DNA of 64,000 nt from Flavobacterium cerinum (GTDB lineage: Bacteria; Bacteroidota; Bacteroidia; Flavobacteriales; Flavobacteriaceae): positions 2,418,001-2,482,000 of the forward strand of contig NZ_CP101751.1 in the NCBI RefSeq assembly GCF_024496085.1, in the 5' to 3' direction. Under the pieces are notes generated by a model. It was not told the origin of the DNA. It worked only from the letters and a program-made list of their open reading frames with translations, and did not search any database. Shown here one piece after another: positions 27,510 through 36,629 of the stretch. Position numbers and translations under genes: made by a program. Positions within the stretch are counted from its first letter, which is position 1, and the number at the start of each line of letters is the position of its first letter.

Positions 27510-28586
27510 ATGAAGAAAGGTTATCACTTACCTAAACCAGATAAGATGAAGGTATTATTAAAGCAGACAGTAGGAATTGATGTTGCACAAAATGAATTAG
27601 TTGTATCACTTGGTAGAATGGATGAACTGATCAATATAGAAATCTTTGCCTACAAAGTATTTCCCAATACTAAAAAAGGGTTTTCAAGTCTTGTATCGTG
27701 GGTAAATAAGCAGACATCAATTACAACAGAAGTACGCTACGTAATGGAAGCTACAGGGGTTTATCATGAATCCTTAGCTTATTACTTATGCAGTATAAAA
27801 AAACAAGTCAGTATCGTTTTACCAAACAAGATCAGTAATTATGCGAGAACACTTGATATAAAAACCATAACTGACAAGAGCGCTTCACAGGCCATTTCGA
27901 GATTTGGTTTGGAAAGGCAATTGGAAATTTGGCAACCTCCTTTAAAAATATTCAATGATTTGAGACAGCTTTGTCGAGAACGAGAGCAGCTGGTACATGA
28001 GCGTACAATGTTAAAAAATCAACTGCATGCAGAACATACTTCTGCAACATCAAGTGAAAGCTCAGTGAAACGAACTAAAAAAAGAATAGCTCTTATTGAT
28101 TTGCAGGAGAAGGATATAAGAGAAGAAATTGCCTTACTTATCAAAGGAGATCAAGCTCTAGTAGAGAAGATGAAAATAGTATCTTCTATTCCAGGAATTG
28201 GAAATCTAACCGCTGTAATCATTATCGCAGAAACCAATGGATTTGAGTTAATAAAGAATAAAAGGCAGTTGGTGAGTTATGCAGGATTAGATGTAAGAGA
28301 AAAGACATCTGGTACCTCAGTGAAATCCAAACCCCGAATATCCAAGCGGGGTAATCGGAATTTAAGGAAAGTAATGCACTTTCCGGCACTGGCTGCAATC
28401 AGAACTGATGAAAGGTTCAGAGATATTTTCTTAAGAATAGTTTCAAGGCATGGTATTAAAATGAAGGCTATAGTGGCCATCCAACGAAAACTACTAGAAT
28501 TGACTTTTATCTTATGGAAAAACAATGCGTTTTACGATTCAGGTTTTGATCATGACCAAGTTCGATCACCATTAATAAAAGCATAA
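27510..28586 (+). CDS. IS110-family transposase
   Basis: A 358-residue IS110-family recombinase. The N-terminal RuvC-like DEDD domain begins VGIDVAQNELVV (first Asp at 24) with the second acidic residue likely in VMEATGVYH and others near ITDKSASQA. A coiled-coil linker (REREQLVHERTMLKNQL) follows, then the Transposase_20 domain with SIPGIGNLTA, SYAGLDVREKTSG and SKRGNRNLRKV, carrying the catalytic Ser. These elements are guided by a bridge RNA encoded in their non-coding end, which here would be in 28587-28771 or upstream of the gene. The gene looks intact. Confidence 0.93.
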   Translation: MKKGYHLPKPDKMKVLLKQTVGIDVAQNELVVSLGRMDELINIEIFAYKVFPNTKKGFSSLVSWVNKQTSITTEVRYVMEATGVYHESLAYYLCSIKKQVSIVLPNKISNYARTLDIKTITDKSASQAISRFGLERQLEIWQPPLKIFNDLRQLCREREQLVHERTMLKNQLHAEHTSATSSESSVKRTKKRIALIDLQEKDIREEIALLIKGDQALVEKMKIVSSIPGIGNLTAVIIIAETNGFELIKNKRQLVSYAGLDVREKTSGTSVKSKPRISKRGNRNLRKVMHFPALAAIRTDERFRDIFLRIVSRHGIKMKAIVAIQRKLLELTFILWKNNAFYDSGFDHDQVRSPLIKA

Positions 28587-28786
28587 AAACTATTAAATAG
28601 GTTGAAACTAAATCTTATAATTAAAAAAGGTATTAGCTGTTTGCTATTATCCAAAGATTCTTCATGTTGAATTTAAAGCAATCATCCTTTTCAAAAACAT
28701 GATATGTATCTCCGGAATCAAGTTGATTTGATGATTTATCGCACTCAAGTTATTAGTATGAAGTGTATTAATACTCATTATGTATT

Positions 28787-29917
28787 TTAAAATTGAAATA
28801 ATAAGTATCCTAATAAAGAACCACCTAAAACAACGAATGCACTATTGATTTTTTTTAATCGGAAAACGATAATGCCACTAATGAGAGCGATGGTAATGGT
28901 TCGCCAATCGGTAATAGTTTCTTTGCCCATTGTAAAACATACTGCTGCTATAATAGCTACAGATGCGACATTTACGGCATCTAAAAAATCGGACAGTCCT
29001 TTAGAATTTCGTAATTTTCTGATTAATGGGTTGAGCAGTGCTACAAAAACAAATGAGGGAAGGAAAATGGCAATGGTTGAGATAATTGCTCCTGAAAGCC
29101 CATTGATTTGAAAGCCGATAAACGTTACTGATGAAAAAACGGGGCCGGGCGTGAACTGACCTACTGCAATAGCATCCATCAGTTGCTGTCTTGTGAGCAG
29201 ACCTGTCGCCACCAGTTCCGTATCTAAAAAGGCAAATAGCACATATCCGCTCCCATAAAGTATGGAGCCAATTTTAAGAAATGTCCAAAATAGTTTTGAG
29301 TTTGTGGTTGTCCAAAAAGTTGTTTGCACAATTTGAAGAAAGGTAAAAGGAACAAAACTTTGCAAAGTATCAGATTTTCTTTTCCGAGTGTAATGCAAGG
29401 CAAAAGCCAGCAATCCTGCACCAAACATAAGATAAATTTCATCGCCCCCCAATAAAGCTCCTATCAATACCCCAACCCCCAATATTCCTAAAAATGTTGA
29501 TTTTATCGACTTCTTTGCTAATGGGAAAACAGCACCGATTATAATAGCGATAATGGCGGGCTTAATGCCATAAATGAATGGTTGTATTTCAGGTAATTGT
29601 CCATACTTGTAATACAGCCAAGCAAATACTCCTGTAACTAAAACAGCGGGTAAAATAAAACATAAACCTGCCGTTAGTAATCCTTTCCAGCCACCTTTGT
29701 CATAACCAATATGAATAGCCATTTCTGTACTGTTAGGTCCCGGAATAAGATTAGTTGCTCCAAGTAAGTCCAAAAAATGCTGTTCGTTCATCCATTTTCG
29801 TTTTATTACCACTTCATCCCTCATCATGGCAATATGAGCTGCCGGACCTCCAAAACCTACAAAGCCCAATTTGAGAAATATTTTGGCAATTTCCTTCTGG
29901 CTAATCTTATTTTCCAT
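28787..29917 (-). CDS. chrA: Chromate transporter family protein ChrA
   Basis: A 376-residue membrane protein of the CHR (chromate ion transporter) family in its two-domain long form. Each half has the family signature: GFVGFGGPAAHIAMM with LIPGPNSTEMAIHIGY in the first, and GSGYVLFAF with QFTPGPVFSSVTFIGF in the second. About ten membrane helices are apparent. It exports chromate. Its start overlaps the end of the DoxX gene by 11 bp, making it the last gene of the cluster on the minus strand. Confidence 0.92.
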   Translation of the reverse strand: MENKISQKEIAKIFLKLGFVGFGGPAAHIAMMRDEVVIKRKWMNEQHFLDLLGATNLIPGPNSTEMAIHIGYDKGGWKGLLTAGLCFILPAVLVTGVFAWLYYKYGQLPEIQPFIYGIKPAIIAIIIGAVFPLAKKSIKSTFLGILGVGVLIGALLGGDEIYLMFGAGLLAFALHYTRKRKSDTLQSFVPFTFLQIVQTTFWTTTNSKLFWTFLKIGSILYGSGYVLFAFLDTELVATGLLTRQQLMDAIAVGQFTPGPVFSSVTFIGFQINGLSGAIISTIAIFLPSFVFVALLNPLIRKLRNSKGLSDFLDAVNVASVAIIAAVCFTMGKETITDWRTITIALISGIIVFRLKKINSAFVVLGGSLLGYLLFQF

Positions 29918-30341
29918 TGTTCATTATCTTAGTATCAATAGACCAAAGGCCTCCACCTTTTATCAATAGAAAGATACTCCCCAACAGCATCGCCCAGTCT
30001 GTCCGGCTTCCGTGCATCATTTCCCAAAATCCTTTTTCTGCCAATACTTCCGATTTGGTTGTTGCAATAGCAACTAACATTATTATAATCAATGGAACGC
30101 TCGCCAATCTTGTTAGAAGTCCAATAAGAATTAAAAGCCCACAAACGATTTCAAAGCTGCCAACGACCGGACCCAAAAACTCAGGATTTGATAAGCCGAT
30201 TTTTTCAAATCGTCCTGACCCCAATGTATCAGCAAATAAAAACTTCTGTATTCCTTCTGAAAGAAAAACCGCACCTACCATCAGTCGAATAAGTATAGTC
30301 GTTTTTGATAGGTCTGTCTTAGTTATTTTTTGAAACATCAT
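29907..30341 (-). CDS. DoxX-family membrane protein
   Basis: A 144-residue protein with four membrane helices and the DoxX family pattern (RLMVGAVFLSEGIQKF near the start, SFEIVCGLLILIGLLTRLASVPLIIIM in the middle, but a short final helix). DoxX-like proteins are linked with thiosulfate or oxidative-stress handling; a precise reaction is not known. Here it overlaps the chromate transporter downstream and the PAP2 gene upstream (23 bp), suggesting co-expression under metal or redox stress. Confidence 0.85.
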   Translation of the reverse strand: MMFQKITKTDLSKTTILIRLMVGAVFLSEGIQKFLFADTLGSGRFEKIGLSNPEFLGPVVGSFEIVCGLLILIGLLTRLASVPLIIIMLVAIATTKSEVLAEKGFWEMMHGSRTDWAMLLGSIFLLIKGGGLWSIDTKIMNNGK

Positions 30342-30918
30342 GATTAAATAGTTTTATGAATTTTGGATTATATATTTTATATAAATGGGCTACTATCCAT
30401 GCAATAGGCATACTTAAAATAGCTGGAACTAAAATATCAGTGGGATAGTGTACACCTAAATACACCCTGCTTAAACTAACAAAGATTGCCCAAGGGATAA
30501 GAATGAATGGCAGCCATTTTAGACTATGTTTAGTTAACATGACTAAATAAAATGCTAAGGCAAAAACATTTGCGGCATGTGAGGAAATAAAACCAAACTT
30601 ACCGCCACGATAATTGTTTACTATATGCAGCTGGCCCTCTAATTCTGGATTTTGACTTGGGCGCAGCCTTTCAAATATTGGCTTGAATATACTCGAAGCC
30701 AGCTGGTCACTCATTGTGATGAGCAAGGCGATTAGTAAGATCATCAGGATAGCATCCTTTTTATACTTCCAGATAAGCAAAACTATCAGCGTAACATAAA
30801 AAGGAAGCCATGTGTATTTGCCGCTGGCAAACCACATTAATTCGTCCCAAAATTTATTATGGCATCCATTTAGCCATAATAGAATATTTGTATCTATCTG
30901 TTTGATATCTTCAAGCAT
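30319..30918 (-). CDS. PAP2-family membrane phosphatase
   Basis: A 199-residue membrane protein of the type-2 phosphatidic acid phosphatase superfamily. The three catalytic signatures are present: KPIFERLRPS (K-x6-RP), FISSHAANVF (PSGH-like, here SSH) and SRVYLGVHYPTDI (SR-x5-H-x3-D). About five or six helices. It probably dephosphorylates undecaprenyl pyrophosphate or another lipid phosphate. I chose the ATG at 30918, which shares a base with the stop of the upstream gene (TAATG); a longer start would overlap that gene. Confidence 0.9.
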   Translation of the reverse strand: MLEDIKQIDTNILLWLNGCHNKFWDELMWFASGKYTWLPFYVTLIVLLIWKYKKDAILMILLIALLITMSDQLASSIFKPIFERLRPSQNPELEGQLHIVNNYRGGKFGFISSHAANVFALAFYLVMLTKHSLKWLPFILIPWAIFVSLSRVYLGVHYPTDILVPAILSMPIAWIVAHLYKIYNPKFIKLFNHDVSKNN

Positions 30919-31391
30919 TATTTTCTGATGGGTGATTGTCTTTCTGTCGGAGTTTTTACAGTAAAAAAAGGTACTTTTTCCATTGCATGACAACTAAGGC
31001 AACTATTGGTAAGCATTTGGAAGTTCTTATTAAAAACAACTGTATCCCTTTTTTTTAGTGCCTCTTTCATTTGAGGGAGTGTAACGGTAAGAAAATGTTG
31101 TGCGGAAGATGTACGCTTAGGTCTTCTTTCCAATCCATTTTCTATCGCCTTTTGGATTTTTTCCAGTTGATAATCTGCATACTCCCAGTTTTCATCCTGT
31201 CCTGCCCAATACAATTCCTGATAACGATATCCGGTTTCAACCATTGCCATATCAAAACCACGAAATTGATTTTCTATCGTTTCAAGTTTCTTTTGCTCAT
31301 TTCCTTTTATCCACTGTCCCTGATCGCCTTCTTGTTTTTGATTACAAGCCGAAAGAAAAAGAAATATTAATGTAGATGTTAAATATCTCAT
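30918..31391 (-). CDS. Haem-binding lipoprotein with a CxxCH motif
   Basis: A 157-residue protein with a lipoprotein signal (LFLSAC, Cys16). The mature part is helical, with many Trp and Tyr residues (ETGYRYQELYWAGQDENWEY), and ends with a covalent haem-binding motif CLSCH near residues 134-138. This is a cytochrome c-like electron carrier or sensor anchored in a membrane. It opens a four-gene unit with PAP2, DoxX and chromate transporter. The link to chromate or oxidative stress is inference from context. Confidence 0.8.
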   Translation of the reverse strand: MRYLTSTLIFLFLSACNQKQEGDQGQWIKGNEQKKLETIENQFRGFDMAMVETGYRYQELYWAGQDENWEYADYQLEKIQKAIENGLERRPKRTSSAQHFLTVTLPQMKEALKKRDTVVFNKNFQMLTNSCLSCHAMEKVPFFTVKTPTERQSPIRK

Positions 31392-31439
31392 TGCTTACAA
31401 TTTACATTATACAAATTTCGTACAATACAAATCATTTAG

Positions 31440-31463
31440 CACGGTATATTTGAAAATACCGTG
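31440..31463. terminator. Hairpin after the AraC gene
   Basis: CACGGTAT and its complement with an eight-base loop, eight bases after the stop of the AraC-type gene on the minus strand and just before the haem lipoprotein gene. There is no strong T-run, so it may instead be an operator for the following gene. Confidence 0.4.
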
Positions 31464-31470
31464 ATGTATT

Positions 31471-32271
31471 TTAGGTATTACGGAAGATTTGTGGAGTAAC
31501 ACCTGTGTGGCGTTTAAAATATTTCACAAAATGGGAAGTGTCGTTAAAATTTAAACTAAACGCAATTTCAGAAACACTGTTATCTGTATAAATCAGTTTC
31601 CTTTTTGCCTCACTGATGATATGTTTTGAAATTATCTCAGAGGCAGTCTGGTCTAGGGTTTTTCGGCAAATTGCATTGAGGTTTTGTGGCGTAGTATGAA
31701 GTTTTTCTGCATAGTGAGTGACATTGTTTCGCAGGTCGTTTGTTTGGTTGAGTAGTTCCCGGAATACTGCAATTATATCATCCGTTTTACTGGTTCTAAT
31801 TGTCAAAGGTTTTGCCGCAATCAATATTTTAGCAAATAGAGCCTTTAATAATCCTTCGGTAACGGTAAAATCTTTTTCTGTAGTAAGCAATTGGAATAAA
31901 GTATCTATACTTTCTGTTTCTTTCAGATGAATGCAACTTAATCCGCTTAGTTTGGATAAAAGACTTTTCAGTACACTGTCCATCGACTGGTCGACAAATC
32001 CCTTCTTTAAAAGCAGTACAAAACCGTCTGGTATATCTGTCATATCCCAATGATGCACCTGTTCTTTACGAACAAAAAATACGATTGGCGGTTTTATTGA
32101 AAATGAAGTATGGTCTATGGTATGAAAACCACTTCCTTCCCGTAGAAAAATAATTTCAAAATAACTGTTGTGTATGTGCGGTTCGGTCTTGCGAATTTCT
32201 TTGCGGAACGGTGCAACTTTTAATAATGCTGCCGCTTCAATTTTGGTTTTTATGGATATGGTCTTTTTCAA
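31471..32271 (-). CDS. AraC-family transcriptional regulator
   Basis: A 266-residue regulator. The N-terminal cupin-like sensing domain is visible (EPHIHNSYFEIIFLREGSG, a His-rich metal or ligand pocket). The C-terminal AraC domain has two helix-turn-helices (HYAEKLHTTPQNLNAICRKTL, and SVSEIAFSLNFNDTSHFVKYFKRHTGVTP). It lies between the arsenic genes and the haem lipoprotein-chromate unit, on the same strand, and may control either. Ligand unknown. Confidence 0.93.
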   Translation of the reverse strand: MKKTISIKTKIEAAALLKVAPFRKEIRKTEPHIHNSYFEIIFLREGSGFHTIDHTSFSIKPPIVFFVRKEQVHHWDMTDIPDGFVLLLKKGFVDQSMDSVLKSLLSKLSGLSCIHLKETESIDTLFQLLTTEKDFTVTEGLLKALFAKILIAAKPLTIRTSKTDDIIAVFRELLNQTNDLRNNVTHYAEKLHTTPQNLNAICRKTLDQTASEIISKHIISEAKRKLIYTDNSVSEIAFSLNFNDTSHFVKYFKRHTGVTPQIFRNT

Positions 32272-32305
32272 TCCGTTGCAACTTCTATATTTTATGTTTA
32301 TAAAA

Positions 32306-33337
32306 TTAACTATAATATTTCTTGTTCAACCATAAACTTGCCTTGACTAAAAGTATCAATACGGGTACTTCAACCAATGGCCCAATAACGCCCACAAATG
32401 CTTGTGGCGAATGAATACCGAAAACGGCTATGGCTACCGCTATGGCCAACTCGAAGTTGTTTCCTGTGGCTGTAAAGGCTATTGATGCGTTTTTAGCGTA
32501 AGGAATATTTAAGGACTTACTGATAAAGAAGCTCACGAAAAACATCAGTACAAAATAAATGATTAACGGTATGGCTACTTTTAACACATCCATTGGCAAC
32601 TCTACTATTTTATCACCTTTCAGACTGAACATTAAAACTATGGTAAACAATAAAGCATATAATGTAATGGGTGATATTCTCGGTACAAATTTCCTATTGT
32701 ACCATTCTATACCTTTTAATTTTATCAATGTGTAACGGGTTATAAAACCTGCTAAAAATGGAATACCTAAATATATCAAAACACTTTCGGTTACGTCTTG
32801 AATGGATACACTTACATTGAAGTTGGCTAAGCCTAATTTTGCCGGTAATACGTTAATGAATAGCCAAACTAAGAAGCTGTAAGAAAGCACTTGAAAGATA
32901 CTGTTTAAGGCTACTAACATAGCTGTATATTCTCTATTTGCTTTAGCCAAATCGCTCCATACGATTACCATTGCGATACATCTTGCCAAACCTATCAGTA
33001 TCAAGCCTGTCATATAATCGGGTTCGTTCCGTAAAAAGAAAACGGCTAACCCGAACATCAATACAGTACCGATAACCCAATTGAGCAATAAGGATATACC
33101 AATTACTTTTTTATCCTTAAATGCTTGGGGCAATAATGAATAATCCACTTTTGCCAATGGCGGGTACATCATCAGTATCAGACCTATTGCCAAAGGAACG
33201 TTTGTAGTGCCTACGGATAAAGCATTTGTAACTTTTGCTATTCCCGGAAAGAAATTTCCCAATCCTATACCTGTTGCCATTGCAAGGAATATCCATAAGG
33301 TTAGGTATCTGTCTAAGAATTTTAGTTTTGGTTGCAT
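32306..33337 (-). CDS. acr3: Arsenite efflux transporter Acr3
   Basis: A 343-residue, ten-helix transporter of the ACR3 group (bile/arsenite/riboflavin transporter superfamily). The family pattern is seen in [14 protein letters not shown], the [14 protein letters not shown] motif with the conserved thiolate Cys, and the [18 protein letters not shown] segment. It exports arsenite produced by the arsenate reductase encoded three bases upstream. Length and catalytic Cys are as expected. Confidence 0.95.
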   Translation of the reverse strand: MQPKLKFLDRYLTLWIFLAMATGIGLGNFFPGIAKVTNALSVGTTNVPLAIGLILMMYPPLAKVDYSLLPQAFKDKKVIGISLLLNWVIGTVLMFGLAVFFLRNEPDYMTGLILIGLARCIAMVIVWSDLAKANREYTAMLVALNSIFQVLSYSFLVWLFINVLPAKLGLANFNVSVSIQDVTESVLIYLGIPFLAGFITRYTLIKLKGIEWYNRKFVPRISPITLYALLFTIVLMFSLKGDKIVELPMDVLKVAIPLIIYFVLMFFVSFFISKSLNIPYAKNASIAFTATGNNFELAIAVAIAVFGIHSPQAFVGVIGPLVEVPVLILLVKASLWLNKKYYS

Positions 33338-33340
33338 CGG

Positions 33341-33952
33341 CTAACTATTAATCATTGAAAAGACATAAAACATTTCCGTTGCTATCTGCAAACTTCTTTC
33401 TGCATATACCTTGGATTGCTCTGGTGTATTATCCGATATTTTAGGGTCTTCAAATGTGATAGGTATTCTTTTTTCCGCACCTGCAATAAACGGACACCCA
33501 CCGTCTGCCTGCGAACAGGTCATAATAGCTGCAAATGCTGATGCAGGATTAAAAGGGCTATCATATTTTTTAGAAAAGCCAATTATAGGTAAAGCATTAT
33601 CGCCATACTTGATAGCATATACAGGATTATTACTTTCTGCAATTTTGAAAATGTTAAAACCTTGATTAATCAATGTTTCTGCTACTTTAGAGAATAATGC
33701 CGTTTCTTCTGTACCTCCCGAATAACAGTTTACATTTGGTATGCTAAAATGTGCTGCTGCTGCCTTTGCCCAAACCTGCGAAAGATGGCTTCTGCGAGAA
33801 TTATGGGTGCAGATGAAATTGATATTTACTTCCTGCTTATTATCTATTTTTTGCTGTACAAAATCGATCAGCGGTTGTAATATGATTTTGCGTTCTTCGC
33901 TGATGTTCTGAGTTTGTAACTGCTCGATTGTTTTTGATAATGATGAATACAT
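33341..33952 (-). CDS. arsC: Arsenate reductase, low-molecular-weight phosphatase type
   Basis: A 203-residue protein with the phosphatase-like loop CTHNSRRS (C-x-x-N-x-x-R-S) that binds arsenate and supplies the nucleophilic Cys. Later Cys residues in MTCSQADGGCPF probably complete the thiol relay. It reduces arsenate to arsenite for Acr3. I chose the ATG at 33952 because the longer reading starts inside the upstream methyltransferase gene and adds a tail unlike the family. Confidence 0.92.
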   Translation of the reverse strand: MYSSLSKTIEQLQTQNISEERKIILQPLIDFVQQKIDNKQEVNINFICTHNSRRSHLSQVWAKAAAAHFSIPNVNCYSGGTEETALFSKVAETLINQGFNIFKIAESNNPVYAIKYGDNALPIIGFSKKYDSPFNPASAFAAIMTCSQADGGCPFIAGAEKRIPITFEDPKISDNTPEQSKVYAERSLQIATEMFYVFSMINS

Positions 33953-33962
33953 AATAGAGTAT

Positions 33963-34583
33963 TTAATTTTTACGAAAACTACAGAACACGAAATTCTGAT
34001 TAGTTTCAAATGGTGTTTTATGGTCAATAGTAATACAACCTATTTTTTGAAAATGATTTTGAAACAAATCTGTCATTGTCTGCTCTGAATATTGCTTGAT
34101 TTCAATACCGCTACATTTTGTAGGACCTTGTTCAGAAAAAGTGCCAATAACCAGATTTCCATTTTTGGAAATAGCTTTGGCTGTAGTTTCTACATAATTT
34201 TCTATTTCATTTTTATCTGTTAGAAAATGGAATGCTGCTCTGTCGTGCCAAAAGTCATACAGCTCCGTAGGTATAAATTCTGAAACATCTGTTACAATCC
34301 ATTTTACCATATTTGCTTTATTGCCTAACCTTTTTTTCGCCCGCTGGATAGCGGAATTAGAAATATCCAGGACTGTAATATTTTCATAACCCAAGTCAAG
34401 TAAATGGTCAACTAAAAAACTGTCTCCTCCGCCAATATCAATAATTTTAGCGGTCTTGGGCAAGTTGAATTGACGAATAAAATTTAGTGAGGTTTCAGGA
34501 TTAGGCTGATACCAGCTCACGGTTTCTAAAGGTTTGCTTTCGTAAATATTTTCCCAGTGGGATTTTCGATTGAAATATTCCAT
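33963..34583 (-). CDS. SAM-dependent methyltransferase in the arsenic operon
   Basis: A 206-residue class I methyltransferase. Motif I is IDIGGGDSFLVDHLL, the acidic residue of motif II is in ITVLDISN, and motif III follows in DFWHDRAAFHFL. The WHDRAAFHF region is typical of small thiol/chalcogen-like methyltransferases seen in Bacteroidota ars operons. It lacks the Cys set of the ArsM arsenite methylase, so its substrate is unknown. It lies 10 bp before arsC and 21 bp after the DUF6428 gene. Confidence 0.85.
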   Translation of the reverse strand: MEYFNRKSHWENIYESKPLETVSWYQPNPETSLNFIRQFNLPKTAKIIDIGGGDSFLVDHLLDLGYENITVLDISNSAIQRAKKRLGNKANMVKWIVTDVSEFIPTELYDFWHDRAAFHFLTDKNEIENYVETTAKAISKNGNLVIGTFSEQGPTKCSGIEIKQYSEQTMTDLFQNHFQKIGCITIDHKTPFETNQNFVFCSFRKN

Positions 34584-34604
34584 ATTTCTCTTTTAATTTT
34601 ATGA

Positions 34605-35066
34605 TTAACAGCACCCGCCACCAGGTGTACAAGCATTATTCGCTGATAATGCTGCCAAATTTTTCTTTTCTGGTGGAATACCGCATGCACCTTGAGCTAA
34701 GCAAGCGGTCTGTTTGTTCTTCAGCATAAAGTGATTTCCGTTAAAATCCAAATCGTATTTACCGATTGTAGAACTTTGGTATTCTACTTCTATTTCAGCA
34801 TCTTCAATACCTAATTTTTCTTCGGATAGCTTAATGATGTTTAATAGTTTGGTCGGCTTTAATCGGTGTTCAAAGTCGTTGGCATTCCATAATTGGAAAT
34901 TGACAACTTTTTCATTTCTAATCGCTCCGCCACAATCAATAAAATGTTTGGTAATAACACCTATTTCTGTAACGTGGAAATGCTCCGGTACAACTGCTCC
35001 GTTCTCTAATTGAAATTCAGCATTATCTAATGCTGGTAAGATTTCTTTGATGCTTGACAGTTTCAT
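34605..35066 (-). CDS. DUF6428-family protein of the arsenic operon
   Basis: A 153-residue protein of the DUF6428 family, a regular companion of arsR in Bacteroidota arsenic operons. It has paired cysteines (CLAQGACG) and a C-terminal Cys-rich tail (NACTPGGGCC), which suggests arsenite or metal binding. A His residue in EHFHVTEIG and Cys in IDCGGAI may also contribute. No enzyme motif is visible; a metallochaperone role is inference. Confidence 0.85.
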   Translation of the reverse strand: MKLSSIKEILPALDNAEFQLENGAVVPEHFHVTEIGVITKHFIDCGGAIRNEKVVNFQLWNANDFEHRLKPTKLLNIIKLSEEKLGIEDAEIEVEYQSSTIGKYDLDFNGNHFMLKNKQTACLAQGACGIPPEKKNLAALSANNACTPGGGCC

Positions 35067-35084
35067 TGTTTTTTATTTAATTGT

Positions 35085-35106
35085 TATATTGCTTTATTGC
35101 AATATA
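35085..35106. promoter_or_regulatory. ArsR-type operator candidate between arsR and the DUF6428 gene
   Basis: TATATTGC and its exact complement GCAATATA with a six-base spacer. It shares the GCAATAT core with the palindrome upstream of arsR, so both are probably bound by ArsR. Confidence 0.5.
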
Positions 35107-35123
35107 CAGGGTTAAAAAAATGC

Positions 35124-35453
35124 TTAACAGGATTTATCAACTCCTACATTGTCCACAAAGAAAATGTTGAGTTCCTTTTTTATCTGCTGCCAAATATTTT
35201 CGTTGATGCAATAACATATACTGGTTCCTTCGATATTTCCTTTGATGATGCCAATGTTTTTAAGTTCTTTTAAATGTTGTGAAATCGTAGCCTGTGCCAA
35301 TCCTAATTCTTCCACTAAGTCATTACAAATGCAAGCATTCTGTTTAATGATGTACTGAAGGATAGCAATTCGGGCAGGATGAGCCAGTGCCTTTAAAGTC
35401 GTTGCTAAGCTGTTTTGCTGTTCTGTAAATATTTCTGTTTTTGTTACGCCCAT
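35124..35453 (-). CDS. arsR: ArsR-family arsenic-responsive repressor
   Basis: A 109-residue winged-helix repressor. The helix-turn-helix ELGLAQATISQHLKELKNIG is clear, and NACICNDL places a Cys pair in the DNA-binding helix region, where arsenite sensors keep their ligands. A third Cys lies in TSICYCI. It heads the ars operon (arsR, DUF6428, methyltransferase, arsC, acr3). Palindromes at 35461-35489 and 35085-35106 are its likely operators; arsenite binding would release it. Confidence 0.95.
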   Translation of the reverse strand: MGVTKTEIFTEQQNSLATTLKALAHPARIAILQYIIKQNACICNDLVEELGLAQATISQHLKELKNIGIIKGNIEGTSICYCINENIWQQIKKELNIFFVDNVGVDKSC

Positions 35454-35460
35454 CTTATCT

Positions 35461-35489
35461 CGTAATAATATATCGCAATATTACGATAT
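35461..35489. promoter_or_regulatory. ArsR operator candidate upstream of arsR
   Basis: Two overlapping palindromes, CGTAATA...TATTACG (35461-35485) and ATATCG...CGATAT (35470-35489), lie 8-36 bp before the arsR ATG, where a repressor would block transcription. Confidence 0.55.
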
Positions 35490-35618
35490 TAAATTTAGAT
35501 ACAAAAGATTTTTATTTTTTATTTATAAAAGCTCAATACTAGACCCTTCAAAATCAACTAAAAAAATATACAAAAACTTGGATCATAACACAGAATCTTT
35601 TCTTTTCCAAAAGAAAAG

Positions 35619-35660
35619 AAGCTTTGGCTGATTGGATTAATTTTCAATTTGCCAAAGCTT
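35619..35660 (-). terminator. Terminator of the 35689-36141 gene
   Basis: AAGCTTTGGC and its complement form a 10-bp stem with a 22-base loop. In minus-strand direction it is followed by a T-rich run that is itself half of a second 10-bp inverted repeat (35597-35618). Confidence 0.55.
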
Positions 35661-35688
35661 TTGAGCTGGTCTATGTTCAATTGTTTTT

Positions 35689-36141
35689 TTAAGGGCTTGT
35701 ATTGTCATTTATGAGTAGTTGCATTATTGGAAAACTTTTTGTTCGAAATTCTTCATCAGTGTATTTGCCGTATGCTTTGTAAAAGGCGGTAGAATCGGGA
35801 CGAATTACTAGTGTATAATAGTCTAGCTTGCTTTCAGGTAAGCAAAAGTTTTCCTCTTCATCCTTTTCAAGGATTACAAATGTCCACTCATTTTCACATA
35901 AGATATCGTCAATGAGAAGGGGAGTTTCGCCAATTTGATAAAAAGTTGCAGAAGTGTCATAGTAGTTCATGGATAGTAGATCCGGATCACCTTTCAATCC
36001 GGTAATAGTAACCAGTCTTTTCATCTGTTCAAATTTCCACTCTTCGGTTATACGAATAATGGCAAAATCACAAAAGTCCCATTCACTGCTAGTGCTCGCT
36101 TTTAGTAAAACATATCCTGTATTTTTGTTTGTAGTTTTCAT
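35689..36141 (-). CDS. Uncharacterised cargo protein
   Basis: A 150-residue soluble protein (starts MKTTNKNTGYVLLKAS) rich in acidic and aromatic residues, with no recognised family. It has no signal peptide or membrane helix. The composition (mixed alpha/beta with segments such as EWKFEQMKRLVTIT and DYYTLVIRPDSTAFYKAYG) is plausible for a folded domain. It begins the conjugative-element side of the window, just beyond the ars cluster, and has its own terminator. Confidence 0.65.
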   Translation of the reverse strand: MKTTNKNTGYVLLKASTSSEWDFCDFAIIRITEEWKFEQMKRLVTITGLKGDPDLLSMNYYDTSATFYQIGETPLLIDDILCENEWTFVILEKDEEENFCLPESKLDYYTLVIRPDSTAFYKAYGKYTDEEFRTKSFPIMQLLINDNTSP

Positions 36142-36305
36142 GTTGTTGTTTTTTCTAAATAAATATTGATTTTATGGTTTGGCCTTTAGATATCAAGGTT
36201 GAAAAAAGCATTAACCAAATGGTAGAAATTACTGTCCTTTCGCTTGTTTGCAGCATATTTGCCTATACAATCAATGGTAAATAAAGCGAGATATCCATCA
36301 AATAG

Positions 36306-36563
36306 CTAATCAGCAAAACATCTACTTTTTAATAATTTTTTACCATTTTGTTTTATTGCTCTATTTACTTCCTCTGCAAGTCTATACCACATGTCCACAG
36401 TGATTATATTTGTATCCCAGTTTTTGCGTATTTTGTCTTCGTTATCGGAAAGCATTTCGTAATGCGCCTGTATGTACTCGCTGATTTTCAATAACTCGTT
36501 TGGGAAAAGGTCAGCTAATAACTTGCCCTTTTCGACGTTGTTTAATAGGTTTAAACTTTTCAT
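36306..36563 (-). CDS. Small uncharacterised protein
   Basis: An 85-residue helical protein (MKSLNLLNNVEKGKLLADLF; later TVDMWYRLAEEVNRAIKQNGKKLL). Such proteins are common cargo of Bacteroidota conjugative elements. No family recognised. It lies in the same direction as the genes on both sides. Confidence 0.6.
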   Translation of the reverse strand: MKSLNLLNNVEKGKLLADLFPNELLKISEYIQAHYEMLSDNEDKIRKNWDTNIITVDMWYRLAEEVNRAIKQNGKKLLKSRCFAD

Positions 36564-36629
36564 TTTATTTCTTTTTGCGTTATGAAAAGGCAGCCATCGT
36601 TAGATAGGCAGCCAATGTTAGGGTAGATT

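Noticed and set aside
29917..30333. Plus-strand 138-residue frame
   Set aside because: It is the antisense of the DoxX gene and has no independent support.
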